This document shows positions 58,806 through 64,000 of a stretch of DNA of 64,000 bases, one piece after another. The position numbers were made by a program, and so were the translations under genes. Position 1 is the first letter of the stretch. Each line of letters starts with the position of its first letter. Origin of the DNA: Linnemannia hyalina (taxonomy: Eukaryota > Mortierellomycota > Mortierellomycetes > Mortierellales > Mortierellaceae). Location of the stretch: NCBI GenBank assembly GCA_019671135.1, contig JAHRHY010000023.1, forward strand, positions 620,001 through 684,000, in the 5' to 3' direction. The notes below the pieces were generated by a model. It was not told the DNA's origin. It searched no databases and was given only the letters and a program-made list of their open reading frames with translations.

Positions 58806-59147
58806 ATGTCTGCACTCATCCCAACAGTCTCACTCAGGAACACACTCCCATTCATCTTTTCCCTCGCTGCAGCAACTACTATCACAACAAGAGCTTACTC
58901 AACGGGCCTCCGCCCTCGTGGTCCAGGACCCATCCCCCTCGAGTCAGCCAAGGACCAGGCAGAGTTTGAACAGCTCGTCAAGAACGCCGCCTCCACACCC
59001 GCCACTAGCCATCCCGACGCACAGACCCCCGTCCCTGATGAGTTCCAAGGCGACACAAACCCCACCACCGGTGAAGTCGGAGGTCCCAAGCGTGAACCCG
59101 TCCGCTTTGGCGACTGGTCCTTCAAAGGTCGTGTCACCGATTTTTAA
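58806..59147 (+). CDS. SDH8: Succinate dehydrogenase assembly factor 4 (SDHAF4/Sdh8, DUF1674)
   Basis: A mitochondrial matrix chaperone that binds the flavinated catalytic subunit of succinate dehydrogenase (complex II) before it joins the iron-sulfur subunit. A single exon of 113 codons with context caacaATGtc. The N-terminus (residues about 1-35, with R11, R30 and many Ser/Thr/Ala) fits a presequence ending near RAYSTGLRPRG. The DUF1674 signature is at the C-terminus: GEVGGPKREPVRFGDWSFKG then RVTDF, the usual family ending. The middle (about 40-85) is variable. Length and C-terminal motif placement match the family. Its divergent neighbour is the succinyl-CoA ligase alpha gene. Confidence 0.93.
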   Translation: MSALIPTVSLRNTLPFIFSLAAATTITTRAYSTGLRPRGPGPIPLESAKDQAEFEQLVKNAASTPATSHPDAQTPVPDEFQGDTNPTTGEVGGPKREPVRFGDWSFKGRVTDF

Positions 59148-59601
59148 CTCTACCGATCAACAATATTTTGTAAATACACCCCAGTGTTAATGTCTCTTTT
59201 CATATAACTTTTCATATCACTTTTCATATCATGTCAATGGTACGTTTTATTCGGAATGATGAAGAGGTAGCAAGGGTGATTTTAATATGAAAATATGAGA
59301 TTGTGTGGTTATAACTACAAGCAAGTATACAAAAAAGGTGATAAGCAATAAGAATGGTACATGGGTGGAGGGATAATACTAATAGCAAATAGCAAATAAT
59401 AGTGTGTAGAAGAACAAAAGTAAATGAAACAGAAAACTGAATAGACAAAGGAAAACAACAGTAAAGTGAAAAGATGAGAAAAGAAAGAAAAAGAAAAAGA
59501 AAAGAAAAGAAACGAAAAGAAAAGAAAAGAAAAGAAAAGAAAGAGGAGAAAAGGAGTGAGTACTTAAAAAAAGAAAAAAAGAAAAAAAGAAAAAAAATCG
59601 A
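59148..59601. other. Convergent 3' flank, A/G-rich
   Basis: 454 bp between two converging genes. Bases 59415-59600 consist almost entirely of AAAAG/AAAGA-type purine repeats. No gene is seen. Confidence 0.6.
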
Positions 59602-61713
59602 TTAGGAGGATGAGTATCCAGAGCTGAAGCTGCCGGTGTCCACTGAAAGTTGAGGAGTTGAAGGCTCGCTGGCGCTGTTTTGACAGATCGACAGCTGTAG
59701 AAGTCTCCGCGATCTCTCTTCAGCATCAAGGTTCCCCATCAATTGGAACTTGTCGAAACGCCTATGAAGGCATCTCAAGCTGCGCTCACCCTTGTGGAGC
59801 CAGTAAACGCCAACCGTCAGCTCGCGTTTTTTCTCACCCCAGCATAGTCCATCAAACACCTCGCACTTGTGAAGACTGGCGAAATCGCCCTGCTCAGCTA
59901 CATCTACATCACAGTCATAGACTGCTGTGACAGGGCGTTTTGTCGGACAATTGCAGGGTCCCAATTCGGCGACCTTCTCTTGAAAAAGCTCCTCCGCCGT
60001 GAGCGTCACTTCTTCATCAAACTCCTCCAGGACATCCAACTTTTCTTCAGGTTCATGCTCCTCCTCGCTTCCGTAAAGACTGCTTCCACTGCCTCCAGTT
60101 GCGATCACGATGTTGTGTCGCGCGTCTTTACCCTCGCTCTGAAAACGCGGTCGCTCCTCCTGCTCCTTTTCGGGAGCATTCCGGCGTCCGAGAATAGCCG
60201 CATAAATGGCCTGAATCTCATCGGGTTGAGCTGGGCGAGTAACAACTGTCGATGTCGATGTCGATGTTGAGGCGCGTCCCTTCTTCTTGTCCTCAGGTAC
60301 CTAACAACAATTAGAGGAAAATTAATTTCTGGAAAACTATTTCATGCACGAACTCCAGTATTTCATGCAGGCTTATGCAACAACCAAAGTATCTGGTCCT
60401 TACAGAGCTGACCTGTGCCGGCCGCGATTGTGCTTGTGCTGATGATGCCGATGACGATGCAGATACAGACGTAGATGCCGATGTTGATGCGCGACTGAAG
60501 GCGGGGCCAATGGAAAAGTTGGGCTGGGCGGGTACTGTCAATTTGTGCGACTCGGGCACTTCCAATCGCATCGGCCAGAGAGTCGTGCGTCCAAAAGTTG
60601 TCGTCGGGCTGGGGACTTCCAGCAGGTCTGCTGGGATAGGGTATTTGATGCCTCGGCTATAGGTCGTAGAAAGGGCTCTAGGTTAGTATAACGGTTAATT
60701 GTAAAGGTATCTTTCTACCATTCTATCAAGCAAAAATGTTGATGCAAGTCAAACGTAACGAGCCATACCCAACGATGCCGAGTTTGTGTCTGGAGGCGAT
60801 GCGTTGACGCTCTCGTTCTTGCGCGATAAGCCAGTCCTTCTCTGGGTCGGGTATATGTTCGAATGGGTTGATGGAGCTCTCCTGACTGTACATAGGCGAG
60901 GCGTCCTCATTGTCGCTGCTGTCGTACAATGCCGTGTACATTGTATCGTCTTGTCCGACATGGTGGTCGCTGTCGTCTTCGTCGGTGTAATCACCGTCCT
61001 CCTGGGTGCTCGCTGGTTGGTGTTGGTGTTGGACCATGGTAGCTGATTCGGCGATGTAACCTCGATGGATTATGTGTTGATGAGAAAGGTCGCGGTAGTC
61101 ATAGTCGCTGTGCTCCGAATTCTGCGAAAAGGGCGAATGTGGTATGGGTGAGGTTGCTGGAGGTGTTCGAGGGCTGTCATGTTGCTCATGTCCGACGTGA
61201 CTGTCGTGATGTTGTTCATCAGACTCGGCTCTTGACTCGTCTTCATGCCTAGAGGGGTTAACATACCGAAAGGTCAGCAACACATAGCTGTATGTCCATT
61301 AAATGCGCTCGTGTGTTATTAAATGCGCTCGTGTGTTTGAAAAATGGTTTGCATGTTTGATACATACTGTTCGTATTGGTCCTCCTCGTAGTAGTCGTCG
61401 TCTTCCTGCTCTTGTGCCTGTGCTTGTGCGTTGTAGTCTCTTCCATCGTCAGGCCAGAGACAGCGAGGCTTTGTGTTGATAAGCTCTTCTTCGTCACTGA
61501 TGAGTTGCATCAAGCAAGAGTGAGACAGCGAGAGAGAGGACACGGTGATGTGCCCGTTAGTCAGTGAGGTGACCATCTTTTATTTGATAGACACGCAAAG
61601 AATCAGGAAAACAAGAAAAACACGCACGCGTATTATTCTTACCTGGCGTATTCTCTCTCGACTTCGACCTGCTTGCCTCGGAAGATGAAGGAGAACGTCC
61701 GTGTTGTAGGCAT
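59602..61713 (-). CDS. Uncharacterised acidic protein with a Cys-containing C-terminal domain
   Basis: Minus-strand exons are 61643-61713, 61368-61496, 60769-61248, 60404-60656 and 59602-60300, giving 543 residues in frame. I do not recognise the family. The N-terminus MPTTRTFSFIFRGKQVEVER looks like a short beta-rich element. Residues 24-220 are acidic and low complexity (ESDEQHHDSHVGHEQHDS, DYTDEDDSDHHVGQDD). A conserved-looking linker INPFEHIPDPEKDWLIAQER precedes RASRHKLGIVG-type basic sequence, a Ser/Ala-rich run, and DEIQAIYAAILGRRNAP. The C-terminal 160 residues appear folded: EELFQEKVAELGPCNCPTKR, CDVDVAEQGDFASLHKCEVF and LTVGVYWLHKGERSLRCLH, with five or more Cys that might bind metal. 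The exon-4 donor could instead be CAG/GTCAGC, three codons shorter; both keep frame. No signal peptide or membrane segment. Confidence 0.75.
61298..61337. repeat. Perfect 20-bp tandem duplication
   Basis: Two adjacent copies of attaaatgcgctcgtgtgtt lie in intron 2 of the uncharacterised acidic protein gene. They look like a recent slippage or repair duplication. Confidence 0.95.
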
Positions 61714-62326
61714 GGTGCTTAATGGTGCGTGTGTATAAGCTTAGTCCATGAGTTGGGATGGAATAAAAGTAGGAATAAAAGAATGATGTTTGTTATTTTT
61801 GTGTTTGTTTGCTTGAAAAGTAAGAGCGAGTGGAGGGGCGTGTCCAAAAGAAGTAGGGCGCATTTCAATTGAATCTCCCCTCCCCTCGCCCCTCATTTTT
61901 TTCCAGTTGCATATCAGAAGAGATAAATAATCGCAGATGCTGTCTTTGTAACACGCATAAAGCGAAAACATTGTCCTAATTTTTTTTTCTTTTTCCTTCA
62001 ACCACGCACAATGAAGTCCTTTGCAAGCCATTGAGCTCTCCAACGGTCGCGCTTCGGCAGCAGCCCGCGGTTTAGCTACCGCTTTTCGTGAAGATAAATG
62101 CAATACTCGTGCAAGACAGACCCGCAATGTTCGAGTGTACCATACAAATGTCGGCGAGAACTCAAACCATATCGTCTCGTCCGTCGCTGGCCACTCGCTT
62201 GCCATATCTCTTTTATTCTTTTATTGACTACTACTATTCAACTATTCACAACCGCAAATGAGATTCAGCAAGGAAGCTGCATCTAGATCTTGCTGGGTTC
62301 AAAAAAAACAACAACAAGCTGGGAGT
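61714..62326. other. Intergenic region
   Basis: 613 bp holding the promoter of the acidic protein gene and the 3' end of the IF1-like gene. Bases about 62040-62080 contain a short GC-rich segment with small inverted repeats. No exon could be supported. Confidence 0.5.
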
Positions 62327-62559
62327 TTACTTGTTAGCCTTGGCGGCTGCAGCCTTCTCGGCCTCCTCTCTCTGCTTCTTGGCAGCGGCGGCCTTCTCTG
62401 CCTCCTATTGTGTTTAGAGAATGGAGTCAGTCCTCTGTGTTCTGCATTCAAGTGAAGGAGATGATGTTGATCGAATGAGGTGTATGGTTTATTTACCCTT
62501 TGGCGGATGTAAGCGTCCTCGGCAGCCTTTTCGCGGTTTCCAAGGGGGTTTGTATTCAT
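62327..62559 (-). CDS. IF1-like mitochondrial ATPase inhibitor, very short (46 aa)
   Basis: Minus-strand exons 62497-62559 and 62327-62404 join in phase 0. The sequence MNTNPLGNREKAAEDAYIRQ, then R and EAEKAAAAKKQREEAEKAA, ending KANK, is a single Ala/Glu/Lys-rich amphipathic helix. The block NREKAAEDAYIRQREAEK aligns by eye with the inhibitory core of the IATP family (F...RE.A.ED.Y..QRE.EK), which blocks ATP hydrolysis by the F1 motor. Odd points: it is shorter than usual for IF1 proteins, lacks an obvious presequence and has no His-rich regulatory part. It may be a minimal inhibitor, a stabilising-factor relative, or an unrelated helical peptide. It is too short for the family call to be certain. 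Confidence 0.65.
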
Positions 62560-63777
62560 GATGGTGCTGTGGTGTTGTCGGGTGGGAACGTGTGTGTGTT
62601 TGGGGAATAAACAGGAGGCTGTTGGCAAGCCTGGGCCGCGCTTTTATTTCGTTTTGCGAGAAATTTACTTTGTCAAGCAGCTGGTATGATGACGTTATGA
62701 GCTTTGCCGATGATGATGACCCCTTTTGATGGGAGAAAAGGTATTGGAGTGAATACTTTATTCTTCCATTTGTTTCTAGAGACAGAGGCTGAGCCAACGG
62801 TCCAACAGTCCAAGAGTCCAACTCTGTCTGATCGAAGTTAACTCGACTCGATAATGCCTGGGCTGCGAGGCATGCGCTTCCGGGTACTCATGAGGCCATA
62901 TGCAGCAGGGGAAGTTTGTGTAGACAAGGGATGGTGTTTGTATTATGATGGTGACGATCAAAGGAAGAGCAGAAAAGAGGAACAGAGGTGCAGGTGGATG
63001 CAATACCAAGGCCACAAAGTACTGATGATGATCGTCCTTGTCGAGCAGATCAACACATGGGCCTGAAACTTTATTTTATCATATTTGCGCTGTGTCAAGC
63101 TTCTTGTTAAACCCAAGTTGCTTCTGGTTAGACCATCATTCACAAAAGACGAGAACCGTCCCGTCAATGTTGACAGGCATCTGTCCGTTGTGATGTGCCG
63201 AGGTCAATTCACCAGTGGTATGGCTACAACACTGCAGTGTCAGTTGTGTGCCACCAATATCTGATCCATCGATCTATCGAGTGAGATTGAAGGGAAGCCA
63301 ATAATGATTCTTCTTAACTTGTAGTTATGAGGCGACTAATATTAGTCTCAGTCTCTTTGGATACTTCTTTTTATTCTATTTCTTCTTTGAAAGGCTTTTC
63401 CCTTTTCTCTTTCCTCCCCTCTTTTTGTCTCTCCTCTCGCCTCTCCTTGTCTTCTCACACTTTACCTTCCTTCCTTCCTTCCTTCCTTCCTTCCTTCCTT
63501 CCTTCCTTCCCTCTCTCTCATTCCTCTCTCATTCTTCTCTTCTCTTCTCTTCCCCTCGACTCATTTCCTCTCCCTCTCTCTCATTCCTTCTCACTCCCCC
63601 CTCAGCCGTTCCTCCTTCCTACCTCGAGCCTTGGTGCTCTCTCCACACTGCTCAAAAACCCTGCCTTTATATTTTATTTTTTCCCTTCACACTTTTCCAC
63701 GCCTGCTCTCGTTTTTCGTTTCTGTTAACCGTGCTCCTTCTTGGCCCTTTTCTCATACCGACTACCCCCAGCCAAGA
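62560..63777. other. Divergent intergenic region with (CTTC)n tract
   Basis: About 1.2 kb between the IF1-like gene and the BAR gene. It has a (CTTC)n microsatellite at about 63466-63510 within a CT-rich leader (63390-63650) ahead of the ATG at 63778. No gene is seen. Confidence 0.55.
63466..63510. repeat. (CTTC)n microsatellite
   Basis: About 11 tetranucleotide units in the pyrimidine-rich leader of the BAR-domain gene. Confidence 0.9.
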
Positions 63778-64000
63778 ATGATTAAAAACATTGGCAAGTT
63801 CAAGCAGGTACGACACACACATAGAACAACAACAACAGCAACAACAAAAAACTTTCTCATTTGCTGGAGCATGAACCCAACTAAGGATATTTTATTCATC
63901 ACGACAAATAGTGGACAGGCGAAAAGATTGGCAAGGCTCAAAAGACTCGGATGGACGAGGACTTTAATGGACTCCAAACCGAGACCGAGGCCCAGCGAGT
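63778..64000 (+). CDS. BAR-domain protein, N-terminal part (runs off the right edge)
   Basis: Exon 1 is 63778-63807 (MIKNIGKFKQ) and exon 2 starts at 63912 (WTGEKIGKAQKTRMDEDFNG...) and continues past the window; the phase-0 join keeps frame. The pattern K-x-G-K-(F/L)-K-Q-W-x-G-E-K-x-G-x-A followed by a D-E-D-F and LQTETEAQR segment is characteristic of the start of fungal endophilin-like BAR proteins, which bind and curve membranes in endocytosis and vesicle traffic. The first basic amphipathic stretch would be the membrane-inserting helix. Only about 39 residues are visible, so the subfamily and any C-terminal domain cannot be judged. Confidence 0.75.
   Translation, partial: MIKNIGKFKQVRHTHRTTTTATTKNFLICWSMNPTKDILFITTNSGQAKRLARLKRLGWTRTLMDSKPRPRPSE

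Noticed and set aside
62044..62075. Sequence resembling the start of U6 snRNA (cgcttcggcagca)
   Set aside because: Only about 13 bases match. The ACATATACT and following conserved U6 segments are absent, and there is no pol III terminator in the right place.

Overview
The window looks like nuclear DNA of a filamentous early-diverging fungus, most likely a Mortierellaceae member (Mortierella/Linnemannia type). The reasons are intron-rich genes with GTAAGT-like donors and short TAG/CAG acceptors, CT-rich 5' leaders, long Ser/Gln/Asn-rich tracts, conserved mitochondrial and ribosomal genes, and a decayed WD40 fragment resembling the large WD40-bearing NLR-like families of that lineage. The species assignment is inference. 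There is no sign of a bacterial, viral or plasmid origin, and no CRISPR array, rRNA, convincing tRNA or intact transposon.

Layout from the left: a WD40 relic (about 0.5-1.0 kb); a four-exon HSPA12-type Hsp70 gene (1.5-3.7 kb, minus); a two-exon coiled-coil protein (5.4-7.3 kb, plus); a 4-kb gene-poor stretch; a very large Asn/Gln-rich protein (12.3-16.8 kb, plus, with a candidate upstream exon at 11.6 kb); ribosomal protein eS19 (17.9-19.3 kb, minus); a 3.4-kb gene-poor stretch with a short structured GC-rich island; a DHA2-type MFS transporter (22.8-24.8 kb, plus); a makorin-type E3 ligase (25.2-27.0 kb, plus) convergent with ribulose-phosphate 3-epimerase (27.3-28.3 kb, minus); an F-box protein (28.7-30.7 kb, minus); and a 3-kb gene-poor stretch.

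The right half holds a 1,099-residue disordered protein with one conserved coiled coil (33.8-37.4 kb, plus); a 57-residue Cys-rich protein in five tiny exons (37.8-38.5 kb, plus); a secreted protein with four 54-residue repeats ending in Arg-Arg, likely Kex2-processed (41.1-42.4 kb, plus); a WD40 protein with a 1.7-kb intron (42.8-46.8 kb, minus); a seven-exon PPxY-motif coiled-coil protein (49.6-54.6 kb, minus); succinyl-CoA ligase alpha subunit (55.6-58.5 kb, minus) divergent from the SDHAF4-type succinate dehydrogenase assembly factor (58.8-59.1 kb, plus); an uncharacterised acidic protein (59.6-61.7 kb, minus); a 46-residue IF1-like ATPase inhibitor (62.3-62.6 kb, minus); and the first two exons of a BAR-domain protein running off the right edge.

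The genes do not form one pathway. The clearest functional pairing is the roughly 290-bp divergent promoter between succinyl-CoA ligase alpha and SDHAF4, which act at consecutive TCA-cycle steps. The most novel item is the repeat precursor at 41 kb. Exon structures were rebuilt by hand from splice-site consensus and reading-frame continuity; every multi-exon model closes in frame, but none has transcript support here.
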